Positions 1 through 6,514 are shown, numbered from the stretch's first letter. The stretch: DNA of 11,269 bases from Oscillospiraceae bacterium (GCA_029007475.1 JAQXHW010000038.1:1-11269), one strand, 5' to 3'. Numbers and translations are program-made. The notes: generated by a model from the letters alone, not told the origin.

Positions 1-330
1 AGCTTCCTTAGCGGCCTTTTTAGCCCACTGACCGGTAATAACGTAGTCTGCTTTGCCGGACTTGTTCATGAGGTTCAGAGGAACCATAGCAAACTGAGAG
101 GAAGCGCCGCCCTGGAGGAAAAGCACCTTGTAGTTGTCGGGGATTTCCATAATTTCGCGGAGAAGTGCCTCGCACTCCTTGATGATTGCGTCATATACTT
201 TTGAGCGGTGGCTCATTTCCATAACGGACTGGCCGCTGCCCTTGTAATCAAGCATCTCTGCTGCTGCGGTTTTTAGGACCGACTCAGGTAAAACCGAGGG
301 ACCTGCTGAAAAATTGTAAACTCTTGACAT
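1..330 (-). CDS. serC: Phosphoserine aminotransferase SerC, N-terminal 110 residues (3' end beyond window)
   Basis: SerC is a cytosolic PLP enzyme that transaminates 3-phosphohydroxypyruvate with glutamate to give phosphoserine; it also serves pyridoxal phosphate synthesis. The translation opens MSRVYNFSAGPSVLP, the classic SerC start. It carries SVMEMSHR at residues 35-42, whose His41-Arg42 bind substrate in the family. GGASSQF at 74-80 is the PLP phosphate-binding loop, and ITGQWAKKA around 98-106 holds the Trp102 that stacks on the PLP ring. The family is about 360 residues long, so roughly two thirds, including the Schiff-base lysine, lie outside the window. The ATG is preceded by GAAAGGGTG at a normal distance. 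Transcription starts from a consensus promoter about 70 bases upstream. Only the promoter-proximal gene is visible; serA often follows serC in clostridia, but that cannot be checked here. Identification is very secure. Confidence 0.96.
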   Translation of the reverse strand, partial: MSRVYNFSAGPSVLPESVLKTAAAEMLDYKGSGQSVMEMSHRSKVYDAIIKECEALLREIMEIPDNYKVLFLQGGASSQFAMVPLNLMNKSGKADYVITGQWAKKAAKEA

Positions 331-408
331 TTACTGACACCCTTTCGTATGCCGCGCGCCTTTAGGCACTCGGAATTTTATTATATTAGTAAAATAAAAC
401 CAAAATTT

Positions 409-437
409 ATTATATTACTTTGGTAAAGCATAGTCAA
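409..437 (-). promoter_or_regulatory. Sigma-70 promoter of serC
   Basis: On the minus strand TTGACT (432-437) is followed by a 17-base spacer and a perfect TATAAT (409-414). The predicted start is near 402, which leaves a leader of about 70 bases before the serC ATG. A second TATAAT lies at 380-385 but lacks a -35 box. The -35 box sits only a few bases past the terminator T-tract of the upstream gene, so serC appears to be independently transcribed. Confidence 0.85.
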
Positions 438-440
438 GGA

Positions 441-484
441 AAAAAGAGCAAAAAATGAAGCTGCCCATAAATTTGGACAGCTTC
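441..484 (-). terminator. Rho-independent terminator of the leftward membrane-protein unit
   Basis: Read leftward, GAAGCTGTCC and GGGCAGCTTC (arms 475-484 and 457-466) form a 10-bp stem with one G-U pair and an 8-base loop. The stem is followed by a T-rich tract, ATTTTTTGCTCTTTTTT. It lies 12 bases after the stop codon of the gene ending at 497 and separates that unit from serC. Confidence 0.9.
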
Positions 485-496
485 AACAAGTTTTAA

Positions 497-1561
497 TTAT
501 TTATCTCGAAAAACATCGTATTCTTTGCTTGCCCCGCGTCTGGCTTGTCTCGAGCGTTTTTTTGCTCTTTTTGACTTCTTTTTGCCTTTTTTTGCAGAGC
601 GGCTTAGATTTTTGAAGAAGTAACCGATGCGAGTAAAGAGAATTTTCAAGCCCTCGGCGAGCGTTTTGAGGAATGAGATAACTCCGAATAAGGGGGATTT
701 CTTTTCCGACTTTTGAGTTCCTCTTTCCTTTCGGGGCATTGTTTCGATATTTTCGAAGTCCTGCTCGAAGTAATCCCTGCTTGATTTATAGCCGGAAACC
801 GTACCCGGCTGAGACTGCCGTCTTAGATTTTCTTCGGCTGACTCAAGCACATCGTATTCGGCGTTTCGTGCCCGTCTGCGGTCGCGGCTTTTTCTCAGTC
901 TTTCCTTCTTTTGCTTTCTACCCAAGAGATAAGCGGCAATAAGCATTATGAGGATAAGGATAACCGCTATGGCAATAATCCAGCCTAAGACGGTGCTTCC
1001 TGCCTCCTTCAGCTGAGTGCTTCTGACAATATCAAACTCAATGCTGTTAAGGCTTGTGTTAATAAGGTTTAGCTCGTCAGAGGTGAAGTCGTCCCCGGCG
1101 GACTGGGAGTGTATGTAGATTTTCATACCGCTTATAAGAGTGATACTCATTCTGCCGTAGTAGACTACATTGCCGATATATTGCTTTTCGGTGAAGTCTA
1201 AAAAGTCAACTCCGCCGTAGGTAGCTTCTCTGCTTCCCGTGAAGATGTCATCCTCTAAAAGCTCCTCGCGGACAACCTCCAAGTCACTGCTTGTGTAGAT
1301 ATCCTTGTGAGTTTCTGCCTTTTCCATGAATATTTGGATAAGAAGCTCTGAGTTTGCGCCTTTGGCTTCAAGATAGACATTTTGAGGAAGTGCTGCGCCC
1401 TCGGTATCCTTAGTTACAACCGACATCTCAGAGGGGAAGTATATTGATAGTCCCAAGTCGGAAATATAGTATTTTACACTCTCCGCAAAGGCTGTGAAAA
1501 CGCAGGAAAGGGAGAGGATAAGAGCGATTGTTAAAGCTGAAATTCTCCTAAAGATTTTCAT
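497..1561 (-). CDS. Secreted/membrane protein of unknown function with one TM helix and a highly basic cytoplasmic tail
   Basis: I do not recognise a named family. From the chosen start (354 residues) the protein has a signal peptide (residues 1-26, MKIFRRIS then a hydrophobic stretch ending AFA|ES). An extracellular domain of about 160 residues follows, opening YYISDLGLSIYFPSEM. A TM helix at roughly 190-214 is followed by a cytoplasmic tail of about 140 residues. The tail starts RKQKKERLRKSRDRRR, contains a hydrophobic, probably amphipathic stretch at 289-319, then a Lys/Arg block around 324-342. The motif EYDV occurs twice in the tail. The reading frame extends to a TTG at 1591 that overlaps the upstream stop, but the ATG at 1561 has GGAG eight bases before it and begins a proper signal peptide, so I chose it. 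It is probably cotranscribed with the DUF5662 gene 26 bases upstream and ends at a strong terminator. Inference: an envelope protein whose tail binds an acidic partner or membrane. Confidence 0.85.
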   Translation of the reverse strand: MKIFRRISALTIALILSLSCVFTAFAESVKYYISDLGLSIYFPSEMSVVTKDTEGAALPQNVYLEAKGANSELLIQIFMEKAETHKDIYTSSDLEVVREELLEDDIFTGSREATYGGVDFLDFTEKQYIGNVVYYGRMSITLISGMKIYIHSQSAGDDFTSDELNLINTSLNSIEFDIVRSTQLKEAGSTVLGWIIAIAVILILIMLIAAYLLGRKQKKERLRKSRDRRRARNAEYDVLESAEENLRRQSQPGTVSGYKSSRDYFEQDFENIETMPRKERGTQKSEKKSPLFGVISFLKTLAEGLKILFTRIGYFFKNLSRSAKKGKKKSKRAKKRSRQARRGASKEYDVFRDK

Positions 1562-1587
1562 TTTACCAACTCCGAAATCTATTAAAA

Positions 1588-2139
1588 TCAACTGTTTTTC
1601 TTTTGCTTTTTGTATTCTTTAACTCGCTTTTTAAGGTAGGCGAAGGTTTCCTTTTCGCCTTTCTCGGCGAGCATTATAAGGAGCTCCTCTAATTCGTCTG
1701 AGGTCTCGGGATGAATAAATCTTGTTGCTTTCGCCTTAAGAAAGTAGCTTAAGGGGAAGGAGTCCTCGTACTTTTCGCCGTTGTAGATTTTGCTTGCGGC
1801 TACCCGGTCACAGAACATCTCAGCCAGGTAGTTATAGGGCATTTTTACGGGTTCGTTCACTTTGGTTTTGGGATTGTAGTCCGACCAGTATTCAAAATGG
1901 TGGCGGTTTCTGCCCTTGTGGTGCATCCAGGCTTTCGAGTATCCGTAAAGCTCTCGCTCTTTTTCGTTGGGGCTTCGCTGACCTTGGTAGTATTTAGCTC
2001 CCGAGAAAAACTCAACAGGGGCATACTTTGAAAGGTCATGAAACAGTCCCTGAAAGCCTATTCCCGCCTTAATACAATGGATTATTACCTTGTGGCGGTG
2101 CTTTGTGATAGTGCTAAAATGCTTAATAGCCTTAATCAT
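1588..2139 (-). CDS. DUF5662 family protein (His-rich, HD-like metal-binding candidate)
   Basis: This 183-residue soluble protein matches the pattern of the DUF5662 family, whose role is unknown. Conserved-looking polar residues are arranged as in small all-helical metal-dependent hydrolases: His14, His16 and His21 in the first helix, FHDLSKY at 33-39, and WMHHKGRNRHHFEYW at 71-85. The HD pair plus later histidines suggests a bound divalent metal, but that is inference. The C terminus ends in a lysine-rich helix (KKRVKEYKKQKK). The ATG at 2139 has GAGG six bases upstream. A near-consensus promoter lies at 2178-2206, so the gene probably heads a two-gene unit with the membrane protein downstream, separated by 26 bases. 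Family assignment is by recognition of the HDLSKY and HHKGRNRHH motifs. Confidence 0.85.
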   Translation of the reverse strand: MIKAIKHFSTITKHRHKVIIHCIKAGIGFQGLFHDLSKYAPVEFFSGAKYYQGQRSPNEKERELYGYSKAWMHHKGRNRHHFEYWSDYNPKTKVNEPVKMPYNYLAEMFCDRVAASKIYNGEKYEDSFPLSYFLKAKATRFIHPETSDELEELLIMLAEKGEKETFAYLKKRVKEYKKQKKNS

Positions 2140-2177
2140 TCTTTACCTCAAACAGTCAGTAGTTTCAATGTAAAGTC

Positions 2178-2206
2178 ATTATACCGCAATTTTTAAGATG
2201 TGTAAA
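2178..2206 (-). promoter_or_regulatory. Sigma-70 promoter for the DUF5662 / membrane-protein unit
   Basis: Leftward, TTTACA (2201-2206) is followed by a 17-base spacer and a perfect TATAAT (2178-2183). It gives a leader of about 30 bases to the ATG at 2139. It starts ten bases beyond the stop codon of the methyltransferase gene, and no terminator separates them. The unit may therefore get both read-through and its own transcripts. Confidence 0.75.
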
Positions 2207-2215
2207 GACGGATTC

Positions 2216-3376
2216 TCACACAAGCTTCGTCAGAAGCACCACGCTCTCTATGTGCTTGGTATAGGGGAACATATCGAAGCCCTGTGCCTTTACCGGCTTA
2301 TAGCCTAATTTCGAAAGCAATCGAATATCCCTTATCTGTGTGTCGATATTGCAGGAGATGTAGACTATTCTATCGGGGGCGACTCTGGCTAAAGTTTTAA
2401 GAAAGCTCGGCGAACAGCCTGCTCTTGGGGGGTCAAGGAAAGCGGCGGTGAGCTTTACGGATTTTTTCGCAAGCTCCGACATGTATTTTTCTGAATCTGC
2501 ACAGATAAATTCTATGTTTTCTACATTGTTCATTTCTGCGTTGATTTTCGCGTCCTCAACGGCGTTTTCGACCTGTTCAACAGCATAGACCTTTCCTGCA
2601 TGCTTTGAGGCTATTATTCCTATGGTTCCTGTGCCGCAGTAGGCGTCGAGAACCGTGTCGTTTTCCGTGAGCTTTGCAAATTCCATGGCGGTGCCGTAAA
2701 GATTTTCGGTCTGCTTGGAGTTAATTTGAAAAAATGAATTGTAGCTTATGCGAAAATCACAGCCGCATAGGGAGTCTGAAATTGTATCTGTACCGAAAAT
2801 CACCTTGGGGTCGTTTCCGGGTATTAGCTTATCCGTTGCGCTTTTGGTGAGGATGATAGATTTTATTTCGGGAAACTCCCTTGAAAGCCTATCGGAAAGC
2901 TCCTTTTCCTCAGGAAATTTACTCCTGCTGTCGCAGACGATAACTACCATAATATCCCCGTTTTTGCGGCTTTCCCGGATTATTACGCTTTTGACACTCC
3001 CCTTTTGTCTGCGCGTGTCAAAGGGTGATATTTTCAGAGCCTCAAAGGTTTTCGAGAGGAAATTTCCGATTTGGTTTTGTTTTACTGTGTGTAAGGAACA
3101 ATCGCCGCATTTTACCGTGGCGCCGGTCGTGCTCTGATATATTCCGCAGTAGATTTTGCCGTCTTTCTCCTTTTTATATACAAACTGGGCTTTGTTGCGG
3201 TAACGTAGTGTTTCCTCAGACTCCTTAATTTTTGAAAGGGCGCAGAGTCGGTTAAACCTAAGGCGCATCTCGTTTTGCTTATACCTTATCTGCCTTTGGT
3301 AATCCATGTTGGAAAGCTGACAGCCGCTGCATTTTTTCTGCACCTTGCAGTATTTTTCATCACGCAAAATTCTCAC
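2216..3376 (-). CDS. rlmD: 23S rRNA (uracil-5-)-methyltransferase, RlmD/RumA (RlmCD) family, TRAM-less
   Basis: The family methylates C5 of uridine in 23S rRNA (U1939, and U747 in Gram-positive RlmCD enzymes) using S-adenosylmethionine. Residues C10, C16 and C19 (C-x5-C-x2-C) plus C93 match the 4Fe-4S ligands of RumA. The SAM loop is VLDAYCGTGTIGI at 242-254, DPPRAG lies at 315-320, the catalytic Cys342 is in YISCN, and Glu377 in HIESVVLL is the likely base. At 386 residues it lacks the N-terminal TRAM RNA-binding domain of RumA; the protein starts right at the Fe-S motif. After the nucleophile it reads SCNIDT where most relatives have SCNPxT. The annotated start is GTG at 3376 with a poor ribosome site. 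A TTG three codons later (3367) follows GGGGTGAG and may be the real start; either way the Fe-S motif is kept. A TAGAAT -10 box at 3401-3406 lacks a good -35. The substrate base cannot be told from sequence. Confidence 0.92.
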   Translation of the reverse strand: MRILRDEKYCKVQKKCSGCQLSNMDYQRQIRYKQNEMRLRFNRLCALSKIKESEETLRYRNKAQFVYKKEKDGKIYCGIYQSTTGATVKCGDCSLHTVKQNQIGNFLSKTFEALKISPFDTRRQKGSVKSVIIRESRKNGDIMVVIVCDSRSKFPEEKELSDRLSREFPEIKSIILTKSATDKLIPGNDPKVIFGTDTISDSLCGCDFRISYNSFFQINSKQTENLYGTAMEFAKLTENDTVLDAYCGTGTIGIIASKHAGKVYAVEQVENAVEDAKINAEMNNVENIEFICADSEKYMSELAKKSVKLTAAFLDPPRAGCSPSFLKTLARVAPDRIVYISCNIDTQIRDIRLLSKLGYKPVKAQGFDMFPYTKHIESVVLLTKLV

Positions 3377-3446
3377 CCCATTCTGTTTATCCTTGAGCTT
3401 ATTCTATCACATGAGAGGGAATAAATAAATACATATCAAAAAAATC

Positions 3447-3475
3447 TTGCTACAAGTAGCCGTATGTATTATAAT
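3447..3475 (+). promoter_or_regulatory. Sigma-70 promoter of the BIG2/YkuD-like lipoprotein gene
   Basis: TTGCTA (3447-3452), a 17-base spacer and a perfect TATAAT (3470-3475) place the start near 3482. This is about 28 bases before the TTG start codon at 3510. It lies in the 133-base divergent spacer shared with the methyltransferase gene. Confidence 0.75.
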
Positions 3476-3509
3476 AAACATATATAACCTGAATTAAGGG
3501 GTTGGTATT

Positions 3510-4691
3510 TTGAAAAATATTAAGAGGATAGGAGCGCTTCTCCTTGCTCTTTGCATGATAATGAGTTTAGGCGCCTGCGCAATAAAAGTTGCTCCTGCCG
3601 AGCCAATGTCAAGCGCTGATGAGGCAGAGGCTTTAGGCTTTGAAAAAAACAAAGCTGTCGGCAAGGTTGCCGTAGGGGAATATGTTTTCCTCAGCGTCAA
3701 GATTCGCGACGAGTACAAAAACGAGGTAAAATGGAGCTCCAGCGCACCCGAAATTGCTACGGTAGACTCAAACGGCAGAGTTGACGGCATTAAAGCCGGC
3801 GAGGTTACAATTACTGCCCGCGCCATGAACGCGACCCTTGATTTTTCTTTAACCGTTACAAAGGCGCCTGCCGTTACCCTAAGCGATTCAACAGCTACCT
3901 TCGGCGCTGAAAGCGCCATGGCGGAATTAGAGAGCAACAAGCGTTCCGAGTCTGATATAAATCTCTACGCATTGCTTATCAATCTTTCAGAGCACACCGT
4001 TATTGCCTATACCTACGATTCCGACGGGTCTTATACAATTCCCGTGAGGAAAATGGTCTGTGCTACGGAGCTTTCCGAGAAGCTAATACCGAAGCATTAT
4101 TACTACACAGGAAGCAAGGACCGCTGGTATCAGGATGATGACGGACTCTACTACCAGTTTTCAACGAGTTTTTCCGATGATTTCAGATTTTCAAGCACTC
4201 CATACAGTAAAGAGGGCGCCGCATCACTCATTACCGAAAGCTATAACAGCATCGGTACAAGCTGTACAAGCGGTGATATCTGGCTATCCGTCGCGGACGC
4301 AAAGTGGATTTATGAAAACTGTAACGAGGGCACTTTTGTAAGAGCCTATGACAGGTATTCTACAGCTATCGCAAAGCCTGTACCTTTGAAGCTCAACGGC
4401 GAGAATGCCGAAAAGGGTTGGGATCCCACAGATCCTTCCTCGAAAAATCCCTATAAAAAGCTTACTCCTACCTTTACGGGTGTTGAGGATATTACCGTTT
4501 CAAAGGGCGCAAACTTTAATCCCACGAACGGCGTTGAAGCCTTTGATACCTGTGGCAACAAGGTTTCAAAGGGTATTAAGGTTGAGGGAACGGTTAATAC
4601 CGCAAGACCGGGTAAATATGTCATCACCTACTGCTATACCGACAACCTGAAGCGTACAGGAAGAGCCGACAGAACAGTAACGGTAAAGTAA
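3510..4691 (+). CDS. Lipoprotein with BIG2 Ig-like domain, degenerate L,D-transpeptidase (YkuD) domain and DUF5011-like domain
   Basis: The start is TTG, preceded by AAGGGG eight bases upstream. Residues 1-22 are a lipoprotein signal with lipobox LGAC (Cys23), so the protein is anchored outside the membrane. Residues 47-117 are a bacterial Ig-like BIG2 domain (WSSSAPEIATVDSNG, then GIKAGEVTITA). Residues 149-282 follow the YkuD L,D-transpeptidase scaffold: LYALLINLSEHTVIAYTYD, WYQDDDGLYYQFST, then LSVADAKWIYENC. The catalytic signature FHSxPY reads FSSTPY (227-232), and SHGCIRLS reads TSGDIWLS (253-260). His, the nucleophilic Cys and the Arg are thus replaced by Ser, Asp and Trp. The C-terminal part (318-393) resembles DUF5011-type surface Ig modules (VEAFDTCGN, ARPGKYVITYCYTDN). 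Known family members crosslink peptidoglycan; this one probably cannot, and may bind wall material instead. It is monocistronic, with its own promoter and terminator, and convergent with another wall-associated lipoprotein gene. Confidence 0.88.
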   Translation: MKNIKRIGALLLALCMIMSLGACAIKVAPAEPMSSADEAEALGFEKNKAVGKVAVGEYVFLSVKIRDEYKNEVKWSSSAPEIATVDSNGRVDGIKAGEVTITARAMNATLDFSLTVTKAPAVTLSDSTATFGAESAMAELESNKRSESDINLYALLINLSEHTVIAYTYDSDGSYTIPVRKMVCATELSEKLIPKHYYYTGSKDRWYQDDDGLYYQFSTSFSDDFRFSSTPYSKEGAASLITESYNSIGTSCTSGDIWLSVADAKWIYENCNEGTFVRAYDRYSTAIAKPVPLKLNGENAEKGWDPTDPSSKNPYKKLTPTFTGVEDITVSKGANFNPTNGVEAFDTCGNKVSKGIKVEGTVNTARPGKYVITYCYTDNLKRTGRADRTVTVK

Positions 4692-4722
4692 TAAAATTGC
4701 AGATAAGAAATAATAACAAATT

Positions 4723-4756
4723 AACCGCCGCAGTTTTCAAAAGCTGCGGCGGTTTT
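4723..4756. terminator. Shared bidirectional terminator between convergent lipoprotein genes
   Basis: AACCGCCGCAG (4723-4733) and CTGCGGCGGTT (4744-4754) form an 11-bp perfect, GC-rich stem with a 10-base loop. The rightward read ends in a short TTTT and the leftward read in TTAATTTGTTATT. It lies 31 bases after the stop codon at 4691 and 39 bases past the leftward stop at 4796, so it suits both genes. Confidence 0.85.
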
Positions 4757-4795
4757 ACGTCTACCAAGTAGTAACCTGAATAGCAAATATTGTTT

Positions 4796-6346
4796 CTATT
4801 CCACATCGAAGAGAGCCTTCAGAGTTTTATAATCGGCAATTCCGGTTGCCTCAAGACCGTTGTCCTCTTGGAACATGGTGATTGAGTTCTTTGTTCCTGA
4901 ACCGTAGTAGGTTGTGGGTGAGTCGCCCTCATCAAAGGAGATGTAACGAATATCAACAAGTCTCTGCTGAATAACTCTTATGTCCTCGCTCTCGTCACCC
5001 TCTTTGTAGACAGTGTCGGGAGTAAAGGTAATGTTGTAGCCTGAGGGAGTAACCGAGCCTGAGCTTGAGGGTTTCGTTTCGGGTTCGGAGGGAGCCGATG
5101 TGGGGGCTTCGGCTGTGCCCTGACTGTTTGGAATATAGGGCGTTCCGTTTGCAGAAAGAGTGGTTGAATTAAAGAGCACCTCAAGAGTTTTGAAGTCAGC
5201 TATACCCGTTGCCTCAAGACCGTTCTTGCTCTGGAAATCCTTAACTGCGGCTGCTGTCATTGAGCCGTAGTAGGTTGTGGGTGAGTCGCCCTCAGTGAGT
5301 TTTAGGTAGCCTAAGTCAACGAGTCTCTGCTGAACAATCTTTACATTTGCGTCGTCAGAGCCTTCCTCGTATTTCATATCCTTATTAAGCTCAATTCCGT
5401 ACAGCTTTTGCAGAGATTCGCCTGTTGCCTCCGGCGAAACTATGCCGGGGAACATTTTTGAGAGCATGAATTGCTGAGTGCTGAGCATGGTGTTGCCCTG
5501 CCTTGAGAGGGACTCCTTGGGCAGCATATAGGTGCGGCTGTTTTTCAGAGCGCTCATGTTGTGGAGTGTTGAGCTGTCTTTCAGATAATTGAGAACAGTC
5601 TCATCATCATAGAAAATGAAGTCGGGATTGGAAATTTTAAGGATATCCTGATCAACCTTGAGCTCAGTGAAATTTGTTGCAACGTTGGTTGCGGCAAGGT
5701 AATTGAGGAAGTAACCCTCCTGAGTGGGCAGAGTTTTATTGTAGGGGAAGGAGGAGAGGATGCCTGCCTCGTTCATGTAAAGGTAACAGAAGCTCACGAC
5801 GGTAGCGCTCTCAACCTGACTTTCTGCTTGAGAGAGAGTCTTGGTGAGTCGGTTATAGGAGCTTTCGCCCATCTGAGCACCGTCTGTTTTACCTCCGAAG
5901 ATTTTGCCTAAGGTCAGGTAGAGAGTCTTTAGCATTTCCTCATCGGTGGGGACAAGATGCAGAATAACCTCGAGTCCGTTATCCTTGAGCGTTTTAGCTG
6001 TTTCCTCAGGGAGAGGTTTCTCCGTGAGGACATATTTTGCGCCGCTTGCAATAATCTTTTCGGCGTCCGGGTTATCCTCGCTGCCTACTGAGCCTATATA
6101 GCGGGTAAGCTCCTCCTGTGTGCAGGAATCGCTCAAAGCGGCAATCTGGGTGCTGTAGCCTAAGTAATAGACAATGTCGGCGAGATTGTCGGAAAGGACA
6201 ACTACCTTTTCCGGCTTTTGGGAAATTTTGGTGTGGCCTACGGTGACGGGAAAGTTTCCGTCAGAGCTGCTGCAGCCGGCAAAACCCAGGCAAACCGAGC
6301 AGAGTGTCAAAAGGCACAGAACGCATGAAGTGATTTTTTTGAGCAT
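4796..6346 (-). CDS. Lipoprotein: periplasmic-binding-protein (BtuF/FecB-like) domain fused to two peptidoglycan-binding domains
   Basis: The 516-residue protein begins with a lipoprotein signal (GFAGC, Cys25). Residues 45-300 look like a class III substrate-binding protein of the iron-siderophore/cobalamin ABC type: KPEKVVVLSDNLADIVYYLG, then IGSVGSEDNPDAEKIIASGA, KYVLTEKPL, and a later NPDFIFYDD. Residues 331-393 and 454-516 are two PG_binding_1-type repeats (VQQRLVDLGYL, GDSPTTYYGS, FQSKNGLEATGIAD, KTL), joined by a Ser/Thr/Pro linker at about 394-450. The binding lobe would normally feed a permease, yet no permease or ATPase gene lies nearby. The wall-binding tail suggests the protein is held against peptidoglycan and acts as a scavenger, sensor or wall-associated factor (inference). 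The ATG has GGAGG seven bases upstream. No cobalamin riboswitch is visible in the leader. The exact ligand is unknown. Confidence 0.88.
   Translation of the reverse strand: MLKKITSCVLCLLTLCSVCLGFAGCSSSDGNFPVTVGHTKISQKPEKVVVLSDNLADIVYYLGYSTQIAALSDSCTQEELTRYIGSVGSEDNPDAEKIIASGAKYVLTEKPLPEETAKTLKDNGLEVILHLVPTDEEMLKTLYLTLGKIFGGKTDGAQMGESSYNRLTKTLSQAESQVESATVVSFCYLYMNEAGILSSFPYNKTLPTQEGYFLNYLAATNVATNFTELKVDQDILKISNPDFIFYDDETVLNYLKDSSTLHNMSALKNSRTYMLPKESLSRQGNTMLSTQQFMLSKMFPGIVSPEATGESLQKLYGIELNKDMKYEEGSDDANVKIVQQRLVDLGYLKLTEGDSPTTYYGSMTAAAVKDFQSKNGLEATGIADFKTLEVLFNSTTLSANGTPYIPNSQGTAEAPTSAPSEPETKPSSSGSVTPSGYNITFTPDTVYKEGDESEDIRVIQQRLVDIRYISFDEGDSPTTYYGSGTKNSITMFQEDNGLEATGIADYKTLKALFDVE
4799..5356 (-). 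repeat. Tandem duplicated peptidoglycan-binding repeat within the lipoprotein gene
   Basis: The two wall-binding units (4799-4987 and 5168-5356) are offset by 363 bases and still share exact DNA. The 30-base block at 4902-4931 is identical to 5265-5294 (encoding EGDSPTTYYG), and 4845-4861 is identical to 5208-5224. Protein identity is highest in these blocks and in GLEATGIAD. This suggests a duplication inside the gene, kept similar by recent origin or gene conversion. Confidence 0.85.
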
Positions 6347-6439
6347 AAAGATACCTCCAAATAAGAAAATCGGTATATCAATTTAGATAAAAATGCGTGT
6401 ATTAAGGGCTGTTTTGTCAAGCCATAGCTATACATATAC

Positions 6440-6468
6440 ATATTACTATCATTTTGTCGTTTAGTCAA
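6440..6468 (-). promoter_or_regulatory. Candidate promoter of the substrate-binding-like lipoprotein gene
   Basis: Leftward TTGACT (6463-6468) is followed by 17 bases and TAATAT (6440-6445, four of six consensus bases). It predicts a leader of about 90 bases. A perfect TTGACA lies closer to the gene (6415-6420) but has no acceptable -10 at the right distance. Confidence 0.45.
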
Positions 6469-6514
6469 ATAAAAAGGCGAAATTTGTGATTAGAAAAAAT
6501 TTTGAAAAAAATAT

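Noticed and set aside
2748..3137. 129-codon open frame on the plus strand
   Set aside because: Antisense to the rRNA methyltransferase, whose motifs are complete; no independent evidence.
3494..3940. 148-codon open frame on the minus strand
   Set aside because: Antisense shadow of the BIG2/YkuD-like lipoprotein gene, low in complexity and with no protein-family features.
4902..5294. Direct repeats that might indicate a CRISPR array or mobile-element ends
   Set aside because: Only two copies, both in frame within a protein domain, so they are explained by domain duplication.
6347..6480. Possible cobalamin or other riboswitch upstream of the BtuF-like lipoprotein gene
   Set aside because: The leader is short and AT-rich, and I saw no B12-box-like or other conserved aptamer sequence; the predicted transcript has only about 90 bases before the ATG.
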